From an uncultured Clostridia bacterium (GTDB lineage Bacteria; Bacillota; Clostridia; Oscillospirales; Acutalibacteraceae), in assembly GCA_946555465.1 (NCBI GenBank), contig CAMNST010000003.1:1-64000 (forward strand): a stretch of DNA of 64,000 bases, read 5' to 3'. The translations under genes were made by a program, and so were the position numbers. Under the pieces are notes generated by a model. The model was given only the letters and a program-made list of their open reading frames with translations, had not been told where the DNA came from and did no database searches. Shown in pieces: positions 18,579 through 28,315 of the stretch. Every line of letters begins with the position of its first letter. Position 1 is the first letter of the stretch.

Positions 18579-19374
18579 AATTAAGTTGTTTTTTCAGTTC
18601 TTCAACCGAAGAAAATTTTTTCTCCTCCCTCAGGTAACGGATAAGTTCAATTCTGATCGTTTTACCGTAAAGATTGCCGTTAAAATCAAAAATATGAGTT
18701 TCGCTCAGCGGTTTATCCACCTGCCATGTAGGGCGTATTCCTATATTTGTAAATGCCTTATATTCTTTATCACCGATAAAACAGCGGCTTTCGTATACGC
18801 CGAATTTTGGAATGGTAAGTTTGTCGGGCAGATGCTGATTTATTGTTGGAAAACCAATGATTTTTCCGCCTCTTTTGTCGCCCTCAATTACAGTTGACTC
18901 AAAGGTAAAATTATACCCCAGCATTTTGTTTGCCTGTTCTATTTCGCCGTTTGAAAGTGCAGTTCTGATTCTTGTTGAAGAAATAGGTTCGCCATTGAAG
19001 TCAAGATGCTCAAGAATTCTTACCCAGACATCTTTGTTTTCAAGATATTTTCGCATATCAAGGGCGCTCCAGCCCGCATTCTTTCCAAAACGAAAATTGA
19101 ATCCGCATAAAATCATTTCTGCAGAAAATTTTTTAAGAAGAACCTTTTCAATAAATTCTTCGCCGCTCATATTTTTTATTTCATCAAAGTTGCTGAAAAC
19201 GGTATTGGGAAAACGCTTTTCAAAAATGCTTTTCTGCAAAAGCGAAAATCTGTTATTTACGCAGTAAATTACAACATCCTCTGCGCCCGTTATTACCGTT
19301 TGGTGTGCAAGGTGCATTCCGTCAAAGTCACCAAGCGCCACGGCTTTTCTTTTTTTATCGTTCAAATTATTCAT
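18556..19374 (-). CDS. ribF: Bifunctional riboflavin kinase / FAD synthetase
   Basis: RibF turns riboflavin into FMN and then FAD. The N-terminal nucleotidyltransferase half has GDFDGMHLAHQTVI near residue 17; the C-terminal kinase half has GDKRGGKIIGFPTINQ near residue 164 and GVYESRCFI. The 272-residue length is slightly short (about 300 is usual). It overlaps truB by 4 bp at the end of the nusA-infB operon, a common place. Riboflavin itself probably enters through RibU, encoded at 59005. Confidence 0.95.
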   Translation of the reverse strand: MNNLNDKKRKAVALGDFDGMHLAHQTVITGAEDVVIYCVNNRFSLLQKSIFEKRFPNTVFSNFDEIKNMSGEEFIEKVLLKKFSAEMILCGFNFRFGKNAGWSALDMRKYLENKDVWVRILEHLDFNGEPISSTRIRTALSNGEIEQANKMLGYNFTFESTVIEGDKRGGKIIGFPTINQHLPDKLTIPKFGVYESRCFIGDKEYKAFTNIGIRPTWQVDKPLSETHIFDFNGNLYGKTIRIELIRYLREEKKFSSVEELKKQLNYDKSSII

Positions 19375-20270
19375 AACTGATTATTAACCAAGAGTTTTTT
19401 TACAGACAGTTCATTTTTTTGAGTGCTGCATTCACCCAGACCGAGAAATACATTATCAGGGGAATAAACACGGTAAAGTCCGTCTGAAAGATCTTTTTTT
19501 ATTCTGTCAAGAAAAAGGGCGCCGCCGTTTGAAAAACGCTTTGCCTGTGCCGGTGAAACAGTCACTTTTTCGTAACAGTCAAGAAGTGTTTCAATATCAA
19601 AAATAATGTCGTCAAACCCGCTGCCGCTGTCTTTTCTCTGCTGCAAATCGGCAATATTTACGCAGTTTTCAAGCGTAAATCCCATTGCAAGAGTTCTGGT
19701 CAGTGAAGTCATTACTGCACCGCAGCCGAGTTTTTTTCCTATATCATCAATCAGTGTTCTTATATAAGTGCCTTTTGTGCAGATTACATCAATGGTGTAT
19801 TCGTTATTTTCAAAGCAGACAAGTTCAAGTTTTTTTATTTCAACACGCCTTGCCTGACGTTCAATTTCAACACCCTGACGTGCAAGGTCATAGAGCCTTT
19901 TGCCGCCGACTGATACAGCCGAATACATAGGCGGAATCTGAGAGATTATCCCTCTGAAACTGCCGAGAACTTTTTCAACATCTTCAGCGGTGGATTTTAC
20001 ATCAAATTCGCCTGTTACTTTTCCTGTAATATCAAGTGTATCTGTTGTTCTGCCGAGAATAAATGAGGCACGGTAGCCTTTGTCGCTGTCGGGCAGATAA
20101 TCCAAAAACTTTGTTGCCTGACCCACCATAACCGGCAGAACGCCGCATGCCATAGGGTCAAGTGTTCCTGTGTGGCCTGCTTTTTTTTCTCTTGTAATTG
20201 CACGCACTTTTGACACAACGCCGAAAGAAGTTATGTCTTTTTCTTTATTAATGCATATTATTCCGGTCAT
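19371..20270 (-). CDS. truB: tRNA pseudouridine-55 synthase
   Basis: TruB makes pseudouridine 55 in the tRNA T loop. The 299 residues carry the catalytic Asp motif HTGTLDPMACGVLPV near residue 36, then DKGYRASFILG and the later KGTYIRTLIDDIG. It begins one base after nrnA ends and overlaps ribF. Confidence 0.97.
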   Translation of the reverse strand: MTGIICINKEKDITSFGVVSKVRAITREKKAGHTGTLDPMACGVLPVMVGQATKFLDYLPDSDKGYRASFILGRTTDTLDITGKVTGEFDVKSTAEDVEKVLGSFRGIISQIPPMYSAVSVGGKRLYDLARQGVEIERQARRVEIKKLELVCFENNEYTIDVICTKGTYIRTLIDDIGKKLGCGAVMTSLTRTLAMGFTLENCVNIADLQQRKDSGSGFDDIIFDIETLLDCYEKVTVSPAQAKRFSNGGALFLDRIKKDLSDGLYRVYSPDNVFLGLGECSTQKNELSVKKLLVNNQL

Positions 20271-21224
20271 TTAATCCTCTTTTGCAGCGTTTAAAATTTC
20301 TGTGCATTTTTCAACAAGACGCCGTCTGGCTTCTTTAACATCACAGTCAAATCTGCAGGCCGCTGCCTGTGCGTGGCCGCCCCCGCCAAACTCTTTTGCA
20401 AGTTTTGCGGCATTTACTGTTTCAAAAGTGCGGATGGATGCTTTGCATGTTGCGTCACTTTTTTCTCTTATTGTAATGCCGACTTCAACGCCCTCTATCT
20501 GCCTTGTCAGAGGCGCAAGAGCCTCTGTTTCCTGTTCGTTTGAACCGGTGAGTTTATACATATCCTGTGTTACCGTGATAATGGCAACCCTTTCGTTTTC
20601 ATAAAAACGCATGGATTCAAGTGCAAGTCTTTCAAGACGGGCATATGTTTTGCTTTTTGTTTCAAACATAATACGGTTTATTCTGCCGTTATCCGCACCG
20701 AGTTCGATAAGTTCGGCAGCGGCACGGTATGTAGCGGCAGTTGTTGAGTCATATCTGAAACAGCCTGTGTCTGTTGTGAGTCCTGTGTAAAGGCACTGTG
20801 CAATTTTTTTATCAATATCTACGCCGAGTTCCTTAATGATTTCAAACATTAACTGGCAGGCGGCGGGAACATCCTCCAACAGCCAGTTATCGGCATATTC
20901 GGTGTTGCTTGAATGGTGATCAATACAAAGATCAATATGATATTTGCCGTCAAGTTCACCGAGAAGATTCGGTGTTGCAACATCAACCGCAACAACAAAA
21001 TCCTGTTTGAATCTTATAGGTGCTATATCTTCATAAAGATAACTGTATTTTTCGGGAATTTTATCTGCGTTGATAACAGCGCAGATTTTTCCCATTTTCA
21101 TAAGTGCGCGGCAAAGTGCAAAGCCACATCCCAATGTGTCACCATCCGGGTGAGCATGCGTTAATATCAGGATATTATCCTTTTCCGAAAGAATTGCGGC
21201 ACACTGTTTAACATCAATTTTCAT
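20271..21224 (-). CDS. nrnA: DHH-family oligoribonuclease/phosphatase NrnA
   Basis: The 317-residue protein has DHH domain motifs THAHPDGDTLGCG (near residue 23) and CIDHHSSN (near 105), with Asp residues that bind Mn, and the DHHA1 end motif GGGGHAQAAACRF. NrnA degrades nano-RNA and converts pAp to AMP. It overlaps rbfA by 11 bp. This position between rbfA and truB is typical. Confidence 0.94.
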   Translation of the reverse strand: MKIDVKQCAAILSEKDNILILTHAHPDGDTLGCGFALCRALMKMGKICAVINADKIPEKYSYLYEDIAPIRFKQDFVVAVDVATPNLLGELDGKYHIDLCIDHHSSNTEYADNWLLEDVPAACQLMFEIIKELGVDIDKKIAQCLYTGLTTDTGCFRYDSTTAATYRAAAELIELGADNGRINRIMFETKSKTYARLERLALESMRFYENERVAIITVTQDMYKLTGSNEQETEALAPLTRQIEGVEVGITIREKSDATCKASIRTFETVNAAKLAKEFGGGGHAQAAACRFDCDVKEARRRLVEKCTEILNAAKED

Positions 21225-21561
21225 TACTTATATCCTTAATTTTCTCAAAAAGGTTCATACCCTTTTCAATAGAATCATCTGCAATAAATTTTAATTCGGG
21301 GCTTTTTCTGAGGTGGAGTCTTGCGCCAAGTTGTTTTCTTATATAACCTCCGGCACTTTCAAGTCCTTTAACAGAGGTTTTTGCAGCCTCCATTCCCTCA
21401 ATAGCACTGATATATACTTTTGCATAACTCAAATCGCCGCTTACCTCAACCTTAACAACGGTCAGCATACTGTTTATGCGTGGGTCTTTAAGTTCTCGCA
21501 TAATTGAGATTATTTCTCTTTTTATATCTTCCGAAATTCTGTCAATATGAAATCCAGCCAT
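21214..21561 (-). CDS. rbfA: Ribosome-binding factor A
   Basis: The 115-residue RbfA (KH-like fold) helps mature the 16S RNA 5' end. Family landmarks are HIDRISEDIKREIISIMRELKDPRI at the start (in two halves) and the late LRKSPELKFIADDSIEKG. It follows infB by 29 bp. Confidence 0.95.
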   Translation of the reverse strand: MAGFHIDRISEDIKREIISIMRELKDPRINSMLTVVKVEVSGDLSYAKVYISAIEGMEAAKTSVKGLESAGGYIRKQLGARLHLRKSPELKFIADDSIEKGMNLFEKIKDISNEN

Positions 21562-21590
21562 AAATTATCAGTTCCTGTTTTTTATTTGCA

Positions 21591-23945
21591 TTAATCTCTG
21601 TATTCCTCAACAATATAAGCCTGAAGAATATCGCCTGCCTGAATGTCATCCCAGCCCTGAAGACTGATACCGCATTCATAACCTGATGAAACTTCTTTAA
21701 CTTCATCTTTGAAACGCTTGAGGTTTGCAAGTTTAACATCGGCAATTTGCTTGCCCTTTCGCATTACTCTTACCTTACCGTCACGTTTGATTGTTCCTGA
21801 AGTTACGAGAGAACCGGCAATCGTTCCTGCAGAAGAAATTTTGTAAACTTCTCTTACTTCAACTTCACCTGTTTCAACATCACGGTATTTTGGTGCCCTC
21901 ATTCCGCGCATTGCTCTTTCAATATCTTCAATAGCATCATAAATAATATCGTACTGTTTAACTTCAATTCCGTCACGCTGTGCATTGTCGGCAGCAATCT
22001 GGTCAACGCCGATATTGAATGCAACGATTATTGCATTTGATGCGGATGCAAGCATTACGTCGCTTTCGCTGACGGTTCCGACTGCACCATGAACGATTTT
22101 TACATTAACTTCATCATTTTCTATTTTAAGAAGCGATTGTTTAACAGCCTCAACCGAACCCTGAACATCTGCTTTGATAATGATATTGAGTTCTTTCATT
22201 TCGCCTTCCTGAAGTGTATCGAAAAGGGTGTCAAGCGTAACTTTCTGGAAGAGTTTGAATTCTTCTTCTTTAGCCTGGGTTTTTCTCTGTTCAACAAGGG
22301 TTCTTGCAAGTTTTTCATCAGATACAGCGTTGAATTCATCGCCGCTCATAGGTGCAGTGTCAAGACCCATAATTTCAACGGGAACAGACGGACCTGCAGA
22401 GCGGATTGAATTTCCGTGATAATCGGTCATGGCTCTTACTTTACCCACAGATGTGCCTGCAACGATAATGTCGCCGGCATTAAGTGTGCCGTTCTGAACA
22501 AGAAGTGTTGCAACAGGACCTCTGCCCTTGTCAAGTTTAGCCTCAATAACAACACCCTTTGCAGTACGGTCAGGGTTAGCCTTGAGTTCTGAAACCTCAG
22601 AAACAAGAAGAATGGTTTCAAGAAGTTTGTCTATGCCCATTTTTGTTTTTGCAGAAACGGGAACGCAGATAACATCGCCGCCCCATTCTTCAGGTACAAG
22701 TTCGTGCTCTGTAAGTTGCTGAAGAATTCTGTCGGGGTTTGCTCCTTCCTTATCCATTTTGTTGATTGCAACAATAATTTCAACACCCGCTGCTTTTGCG
22801 TGGTTGATTGCTTCAATCGTCTGCGGCATAATACCGTCATCGGCTGCAACAACAAGCACGGCAATATCGGTTGCCATGGCGCCTCTTGCTCTCATTGCGG
22901 TGAAAGCGGCGTGGCCCGGTGTGTCAAGGAAGGTGATTTTCTGTCCGTTAACTTCAACCTGATAAGCACCGATAGCCTGTGTGATACCTCCTGCCTCAGT
23001 GGCAGTTACATCGGTATTTCTGATAGCATCAAGAATTGATGTTTTACCATGGTCAACGTGACCCATTACGCAGATAACGGGGGGTCTTGTAACGGCGTTT
23101 TCATCGTCTTCAATTTCTTCTTCAATAATCTGTTCTTCAATCGTAACAACAACTTTGTGCTTAACTTTTGCACCAAGTTCGGTTGCAACAATTTCAGCAG
23201 TATCGTAGTCAATAACTTCATTTACCGTTGCCATTACGCCGAGAACCATAAGTTTTTTAATAACTTCAGTTGCGGTCATACGAAGAAGATTTGCAAGTTC
23301 ACCAACGGTGATTTCGTCAGGAACTTCAATAACAATCTGCTGTTTCTTTCTCTGTTCTGCAATACGTGCAAGGCGCTGTGCCTCTGTTTCTTTTTTAGAA
23401 CGTGCATGCATGCCCTGAGGTCTTTTCTTTCTGTACTGCTTTGATTTCTGATTGAGTTTCTGCTTCTTCTGATAATCGTTTATCTGAGATGCAGGTGCAA
23501 TATCCTCATATTTCTGGTTATATTTTTCAAGGTCAACATTGTTAACGCGGGTGTCAATATGGCGTGCTTCACCTTTTGTTCTTGCCTGAGGTGTTTTGCC
23601 TGCCTTTTTCTTTGCTTTTTCTTCATCACGTTTTGCAGCCTGTTTTGCCATCTGCAGAATATCTGCCTGATTCTGATGCTTTTTGTTGTCAGATTTTTTG
23701 TTCGGCTCTTTTTTTTGATTTTTTGAAGCATCACCTTTGCCTGATGCCTGAAAATATGAATCAAAATTTTTGACACTGCTGTCCTGAGTAAGTTTTTCAA
23801 ATACAATATTCAGTTCATCTTCTTCAAGAACGGTATTTGCTTTTTTTGCAGGACCGGTGCAATATTCACTGAGAATAGAGATAATGTCTTTATTCGTTTT
23901 TCCGAAATCTTTTGCAACATCAGAAACTTTAACTTTTATAACCAT
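21591..23945 (-). CDS. infB: Translation initiation factor IF-2
   Basis: IF-2 brings initiator tRNA to the 30S subunit. The 784 residues show an N-terminal IF2_N helix domain, a Lys/Gln-rich linker (about 80-190), a second IF2_N domain, then the GTPase with G1 [10 protein letters not shown]3 DTPGHAAF and G4 NKMDKEG, and the C-terminal beta-barrel domains. The ATG at 23945 is chosen because AGGAGG lies 7 bases before it; it shares its A with the ylxQ stop TGA. Confidence 0.97.
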   Translation of the reverse strand: MVIKVKVSDVAKDFGKTNKDIISILSEYCTGPAKKANTVLEEDELNIVFEKLTQDSSVKNFDSYFQASGKGDASKNQKKEPNKKSDNKKHQNQADILQMAKQAAKRDEEKAKKKAGKTPQARTKGEARHIDTRVNNVDLEKYNQKYEDIAPASQINDYQKKQKLNQKSKQYRKKRPQGMHARSKKETEAQRLARIAEQRKKQQIVIEVPDEITVGELANLLRMTATEVIKKLMVLGVMATVNEVIDYDTAEIVATELGAKVKHKVVVTIEEQIIEEEIEDDENAVTRPPVICVMGHVDHGKTSILDAIRNTDVTATEAGGITQAIGAYQVEVNGQKITFLDTPGHAAFTAMRARGAMATDIAVLVVAADDGIMPQTIEAINHAKAAGVEIIVAINKMDKEGANPDRILQQLTEHELVPEEWGGDVICVPVSAKTKMGIDKLLETILLVSEVSELKANPDRTAKGVVIEAKLDKGRGPVATLLVQNGTLNAGDIIVAGTSVGKVRAMTDYHGNSIRSAGPSVPVEIMGLDTAPMSGDEFNAVSDEKLARTLVEQRKTQAKEEEFKLFQKVTLDTLFDTLQEGEMKELNIIIKADVQGSVEAVKQSLLKIENDEVNVKIVHGAVGTVSESDVMLASASNAIIVAFNIGVDQIAADNAQRDGIEVKQYDIIYDAIEDIERAMRGMRAPKYRDVETGEVEVREVYKISSAGTIAGSLVTSGTIKRDGKVRVMRKGKQIADVKLANLKRFKDEVKEVSSGYECGISLQGWDDIQAGDILQAYIVEEYRD

Positions 23946-24265
23946 CAAATTTCCTCCTGTTCTGATAATGTGACAATCCTTTTTGAAAAGTTTTCGTCGT
24001 CAACAGTTATTACTCCTGCTTTGTATCCAACTGAATAATGAATTTCGTTCATCGTAATATTGGTTTTTATAACAGGAATTTTTTTGTTTTTTATTTCTTC
24101 TTTTTTCTGAAATTCATCAATAAGTCTGGGTGAAACGTCACTGCAGAATAAAATTACTTTTGCTTTTCCTTTTTTTACTGCCTGTTCAGCCATATCGTGA
24201 CCCATTGAAAGTTTGCCTGCCCTTCTTGCAAGACCAAGCATTGACAGAACTTTTTCTTTAAGCAT
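23945..24265 (-). CDS. ylxQ: YlxQ, L7Ae-family RNA-binding protein
   Basis: The 106-residue protein has the L7Ae/L30e pattern LGLARRAGKLSMGHD, then AKVILFCSDVSP and IPVIKT. YlxQ-type proteins bind kink-turn RNA; the target is not fixed. It overlaps ylxR by 8 bp and infB by 1 base. Confidence 0.9.
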   Translation of the reverse strand: MLKEKVLSMLGLARRAGKLSMGHDMAEQAVKKGKAKVILFCSDVSPRLIDEFQKKEEIKNKKIPVIKTNITMNEIHYSVGYKAGVITVDDENFSKRIVTLSEQEEI

Positions 24266-24524
24266 TTTTTATTTCTTCTTCCATAGCGTTATATACATCG
24301 TCGCTAATCTTAATAGAGAAAGCACGTTCAAACGCTTTTCTTTTTATTGCCTTTTTTAAACACTCGGAATTTTTGCAGACATAAGCACCTCTGCCTGATT
24401 TTTTTCCTGTCAGGTCAAGCGATACTTCTCCCTCAGGGCTTTTGACAACGCGAACCAATGTGCGCTTGTCAAACATTTCGCCGCAGCCGGTGCATTTTCT
24501 TAAAGGCACTTTTTTTGCTTTCAT
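24258..24524 (-). CDS. ylxR: YlxR family RNA-binding protein
   Basis: The 88-residue protein shows the YlxR (DUF448) marks: PLRKCTGCGEMFDKRTLVRVV, the basic GKKSGRGAYVC, and a helix with KRKAFERAF. Known members bind RNA or RNase P. The place between nusA and ylxQ is fixed across Firmicutes. Confidence 0.93.
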   Translation of the reverse strand: MKAKKVPLRKCTGCGEMFDKRTLVRVVKSPEGEVSLDLTGKKSGRGAYVCKNSECLKKAIKRKAFERAFSIKISDDVYNAMEEEIKNA

Positions 24525-24575
24525 TCTATCACTCCCAAACTTACTATGACATTCTGTTTAAACGATTAATTGCTT

Positions 24576-25634
24576 TTACTGTTCTGTACCCTCAAAAAAT
24601 CCTGATTCCGGTTTGATATCAATATTCCATCCGGTAAGTTTAACAGCAAGGCGAACGTTCTGTCCTTTGTTGCCGATAGCAAGTGAAAGTTGGTCATCGG
24701 GAACAGTAGCCTTGCAGGTTTTTGCTTCTTCGTCAATAACCTCAACAGAACAAACTTCTGACGGAGCAAGTGAAGCAGAAACAAATTCTGCAGGATTTTC
24801 ACTGTATTTTACTATATCTATTTTTTCACCGCCGAGAACTTCAACAATGTTTGAAACTCTCTGTCCTCTCGGACCGATGCAAGCGCCGACCGGGTCAACG
24901 TCACTGTCTTTTGAGAACACGGCGATTTTTGTTCTTGAACCTGCTTCTCTTGAAACAGATTTAATTTCGATTGTTCCGTCATAAATTTCAGGAACTTCCT
25001 GTTCAAACAAACGGCGCACAAGACCCGGATGTGTTCTTGAAATCATAACCTTAGGGCCTTTGCCGGTTTCTTTAACATCAACAATAAATACTTTAATGTT
25101 TGCACCCTCAACGAGTTCTTCACCCGGAACCTGTTCGGATTTTGGAAGAATTGTCTGGTTTTTGCCGATTTCAAGGGTTGCATTTCCTGTGAGTGGGTCA
25201 ATTCTTTCAATTTTTGCAGTGATGAGTTCCTGATTTTTTGATTTGAACTCTTCAAACATCTGACCTCTTTCTGCCTCACGAAGACCCTGGCGGATAACGT
25301 GTTTTGCTTTCTGGGCAACAATTCTGCCGAGATCTTTTGTTTTAATCGGAATGTCAATGGTTTTGCCTGCTTTTGCTGATTTGCGGATTTCCTGTGCCTC
25401 TTCAACTGTAAGGTCTGTATCGGGATCCTCAATTTCTTCAACAATATTTTTTGTTACATAAACTTTAATTTTCTGTTTTTCTTCGTCAATATCGCAGTGA
25501 ACAATATCTTTTCCGTTATAGTCACGTTTGAGTGCAACAATAATGGCCGCAGAAATTTTTTCATAGATATACTCGGCAGGTATACCTTTTTCAGCCTCCA
25601 ACATTTTTACTGCTTCAAAAAATTCTTTGCTCAT
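24576..25634 (-). CDS. nusA: Transcription elongation/termination factor NusA
   Basis: NusA binds RNA polymerase and modulates pausing and termination. The 352-residue product has the N-terminal polymerase-binding domain (SKEFFEAVKMLEAEKGIP), an S1 domain (about 130-200), and two KH domains (GPRGQRVSNIVEVLGGEKID; LAIGNKGQNVRLAVKLTGW). The ATG at 25634 has an AGGA box at correct distance; a further ATG 12 bases earlier sits too close to its AAAGG. It lacks the acidic repeats of proteobacterial NusA, as expected. Confidence 0.96.
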   Translation of the reverse strand: MSKEFFEAVKMLEAEKGIPAEYIYEKISAAIIVALKRDYNGKDIVHCDIDEEKQKIKVYVTKNIVEEIEDPDTDLTVEEAQEIRKSAKAGKTIDIPIKTKDLGRIVAQKAKHVIRQGLREAERGQMFEEFKSKNQELITAKIERIDPLTGNATLEIGKNQTILPKSEQVPGEELVEGANIKVFIVDVKETGKGPKVMISRTHPGLVRRLFEQEVPEIYDGTIEIKSVSREAGSRTKIAVFSKDSDVDPVGACIGPRGQRVSNIVEVLGGEKIDIVKYSENPAEFVSASLAPSEVCSVEVIDEEAKTCKATVPDDQLSLAIGNKGQNVRLAVKLTGWNIDIKPESGFFEGTEQ

Positions 25635-25660
25635 TTTTCCTATCATCCTTTCGTTTTGTA

Positions 25661-26158
25661 TTAATCTGCAAAATCATTTTGAAAATCGTTTATATCAAAA
25701 TCATCAAGTTTTACATAAGAAGTTTCTTTAAAACTAAATGTCATTTCTTTTTTATCGGGAAGTTCTATGGAAATTTCGCCCTTGTCATATGAGAGAAGTT
25801 TTCCCTTGAAATCTCTTACCTTATCAACAGGGCGTATGAATCTGACCATTACATCGCTGCCGATATACTTCATGAAATGTTCATCGCTGACAAGTTCTCT
25901 TTCAATACCGGGTGAACTTACCTCCAGCGTATAACTCTGATGAATCGGGTCTGCCTCATCAAGCGGTTTTGTGATTGCATGTGTAAGGTCAACGCAGTCA
26001 TCTATTGAAACACCGCCGTCTTTGTCTATGAAAATTCTCAGATACCAGTCTGTGCCTTCTTTGACAAACTTGATATCCCAGATTTCAAGACCGAGTTTTT
26101 CTGCAAACGGCTTAACGATTTCGGAAATTCTTGATACTGTATTTCCTTTTGCGGCCAT
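25661..26158 (-). CDS. rimP: Ribosome maturation factor RimP
   Basis: RimP aids 30S assembly. The 165 residues have the family start VKPFAEKLGLEIWDIKFVKEG (read in two parts) and the core DDCVDLTHAI and YTLEVSSPGIERELVSDEH. It is the first gene of the nusA-infB operon. Confidence 0.95.
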   Translation of the reverse strand: MAAKGNTVSRISEIVKPFAEKLGLEIWDIKFVKEGTDWYLRIFIDKDGGVSIDDCVDLTHAITKPLDEADPIHQSYTLEVSSPGIERELVSDEHFMKYIGSDVMVRFIRPVDKVRDFKGKLLSYDKGEISIELPDKKEMTFSFKETSYVKLDDFDINDFQNDFAD

Positions 26159-26205
26159 AAAAATCCTCCTTATATACTCAGAAAAATTGTATCAATAATA
26201 ATAAG

Positions 26206-26287
26206 AGAGCGGGCCGTCTGACCCACTCTCAACCTGAGATTATAAACTTACTGTATAAATAATAACATATTATTTTAAAATGTCAAG
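26206..26287 (-). promoter_or_regulatory. rimP operon promoter and leader hairpin
   Basis: On the minus strand TTGACA (26282-26287), 16 bases, TATTAT (26260-26265). The leader then folds GAGAGTGGG with CCCGCTCTC (26206-26231), a strong hairpin about 50 bases before rimP. A GAGTGGG/CCCACTC-type hairpin ahead of rimP/ylxS recurs in Firmicutes and may act in attenuation or NusA feedback; the short T tract makes termination uncertain. Confidence 0.6.
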
Positions 26288-26335
26288 AACAAATATGCTT
26301 TATTTACTGAATATTGCTCTTTAAAACCCTGTTTA

Positions 26336-27931
26336 TCAGTTAGGGTCATAGTTTTTATTGAGTTTCTGAATTGTTTCAACCGTGTTTTTTATAACATTGT
26401 CAAATTCTGCACCCTTGTCACCTGATAAATATATTACGGAATATTCATTGCTGTCATAACTGCCCTCATCATCAAGAAACAGCGGAACTTCATAACCCTT
26501 GCTGTTAAAGTCGGATTTGTAAACATATTTTCCGTCAAGGTAATATTCGCGGTAACCATAATCATCTTCCATTCTTGCGTTATAGACTGTTTCAAAAGTT
26601 TCATCTTCAAGAGCAAAGATTTTTGATGTTGCCGAATAGGTGTATTTTGTTGCAAATGAATATGTGTTTGTGCAGATTTCGGTTTCATTATCTGATTTTT
26701 TCAGCATAATGTAGTTTGTATCTTCATCGCCGAGGAAAGATGAAACGGAATCCTTGCTGAATATTTTTTTTGCAACAGTGCCGTTCCAGTTATAAACTTC
26801 CATACAGTAAGTAGGTTCTTCAATAATAATGAAATTGCCGTTATAAGCGTTTGTTGCACTGTGTTTAATATGTTTTCGGTAAGCAACCAGCAGTTCGTCG
26901 TTTCCGTCGTTATTAAAATCAATCAGAGAAACAAGGGCAACGCCGTCAATATACGATTTTCCTTCTTTTGTAACTGTTTTTGCTTTTCCGTACTGTTCGT
27001 TTCTTCTTTCAATAATTTCATAATATGCTTCGGCTTTTAACTGCTCGGGAGATTTTGCACTTTCAAGAGCAGCAACCGATACGGTTGAAAAACTGTCAAT
27101 ATTTGCAGTAACTGTGTCTATCAGAACTTCTGCTTTTGTATCTTTTATAACAGAAAGTTTTATTGTTTCAAAATCCTGTGCATTTATTTTGCCTTTTACG
27201 GAATAAATATCGTTTTTATAGTCGTAATCGCATTCTGAATCTTTTTTGAATTTGTCGCCCTTAAGGGCAAAAAGTTCAACAGTATTCGGCGTTTCGGCAG
27301 AGGATTTACAAATATAGTATTTATTTGATTTATAATAAAAACCTACCCAATAACCGTCGGTTATATCATCGGTGTGGTTTGCTTCTTCGCTGTAAAGTTT
27401 TACAAATTCCTTGCCTGAATATCCCCATACTTCGAGGTAATATACATTTTTATTGTTGTAGCAAAGCATAAGTTCATCGTCACCGTCGTTATTGAAATCC
27501 ATCTGACGGGCATAACAAAGACCTGTCAGTTTTGCTTTGTTTTCGCCGTAGATTTCTTTATCGAGAGGTTCGGATTTTATAGTGCCGTAGTCGGTTATAT
27601 AATCTGTACAAACTTTTCCGGCATCGGCATAGAATAAGTCGTTTTTTTCTTTGCGGGTTTGTATCGTGTGGCTGAAACACAGTGTAAAAATAATTACCGC
27701 AATTATGAATAAAACAAATGCAAGAATTTTAAGTGCCGCTCTCTGCAGATTAGGCATTTCTTTAAACTGTGCAATATCGGATAAAGTGCCGCCGTGCAGT
27801 ATTTCATCTATCTTGCTGCGTGCATTGATATTGATTTTTTTAAAATCAATTTTTTTCAGGCTGAATTTTGAAAAGACGTTTTCTCTTCTTAAATTTTCAT
27901 CGTCATCATCAAAATAATTATATCTGCTCAA
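26336..27931 (-). CDS. Membrane-anchored protein with two FG-GAP/EF-hand-like repeats
   Basis: 531 residues from a TTG at 27931, chosen because GAGGTGG lies 4 bases before it. A cytoplasmic N-terminal part (about 75 residues, Asp-rich start) precedes one membrane helix (about 77-96, LAFVLFIIAVIIFTLCF). The outer part holds two matching segments, DFNNDGDDELMLCY and DFNNDGNDELLVAY, typical of FG-GAP/VCBS Ca-binding loops, each followed by YxLEVW/YCMEVYNW. Function is unknown. A minus-strand promoter TTGATA (27992-27997), 17 bases, TAAAAT (27969-27974) serves it. Confidence 0.75.
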   Translation of the reverse strand: MSRYNYFDDDDENLRRENVFSKFSLKKIDFKKININARSKIDEILHGGTLSDIAQFKEMPNLQRAALKILAFVLFIIAVIIFTLCFSHTIQTRKEKNDLFYADAGKVCTDYITDYGTIKSEPLDKEIYGENKAKLTGLCYARQMDFNNDGDDELMLCYNNKNVYYLEVWGYSGKEFVKLYSEEANHTDDITDGYWVGFYYKSNKYYICKSSAETPNTVELFALKGDKFKKDSECDYDYKNDIYSVKGKINAQDFETIKLSVIKDTKAEVLIDTVTANIDSFSTVSVAALESAKSPEQLKAEAYYEIIERRNEQYGKAKTVTKEGKSYIDGVALVSLIDFNNDGNDELLVAYRKHIKHSATNAYNGNFIIIEEPTYCMEVYNWNGTVAKKIFSKDSVSSFLGDEDTNYIMLKKSDNETEICTNTYSFATKYTYSATSKIFALEDETFETVYNARMEDDYGYREYYLDGKYVYKSDFNSKGYEVPLFLDDEGSYDSNEYSVIYLSGDKGAEFDNVIKNTVETIQKLNKNYDPN

Positions 27932-28062
27932 GCGTCCACCTCTTTTCTGTACAATATTACAGTATATTATTTTACCATATTTTGCACAATATATCAACTG
28001 TAATTAATAATATGCTTAAAACTATAAAATAATATCAGTTTATATATTATAAAAACGCAAAA

Positions 28063-28093
28063 TAAAAAAGCAGCAACCAAAACAGTTGCTGCT
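28063..28093 (-). terminator. Terminator of tRNA-Gly
   Basis: A 9-bp stem (28069-28077 with 28085-28093) followed on the minus strand by six T. It lies 4 bases after the tRNA CCA end. Confidence 0.85.
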
Positions 28094-28096
28094 TAA

Positions 28097-28172
28097 TGGA
28101 GCGGATGACGAGGCTCGAACTCGCTACCTCAACCTTGGCAAGGTTGCGCTCTACCGGGTGAGCTACATCCGC
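28097..28172 (-). tRNA. tRNA-Gly (anticodon GCC)
   Basis: The 76 bases on the minus strand fold as a tRNA: acceptor GCGGATG/CATCCGC, D arm GCTC...GAGC, anticodon stem AACCT/AGGTT with loop TTGCCAA (anticodon GCC), T arm GCGAG/CTCGT with GTTCGAG, then discriminator T and an encoded CCA (28097-28099). Its promoter is TTGACA (28209-28214), 17 bases, TATAAT (28186-28191). Confidence 0.95.
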
Positions 28173-28185
28173 AAATGCAAGAATA

Positions 28186-28214
28186 ATTATACATACGATA
28201 ATGCTGTTTGTCAA
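28186..28214 (-). promoter_or_regulatory. tRNA-Gly promoter
   Basis: TTGACA at 28209-28214 and TATAAT at 28186-28191 on the minus strand with a 17-base spacer, both matching consensus. The mature tRNA 5' end lies 14 bases after the -10. Confidence 0.8.
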
Positions 28215-28247
28215 GTGTTTTTATAAAAAAATGTTAACTTTTATCTG

Positions 28248-28276
28248 TTTACATATCAAAGTATTTTTGATAAAAT
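28248..28276 (+). promoter_or_regulatory. dnaD promoter
   Basis: TTTACA (28248-28253), 17 bases, TAAAAT (28271-28276), about 40 bases before the dnaD start and diverging from the tRNA promoter. Confidence 0.6.
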
Positions 28277-28315
28277 AAAAGTCTACAGAAAAAGATGATG
28301 TGTTTGGAGAAATAT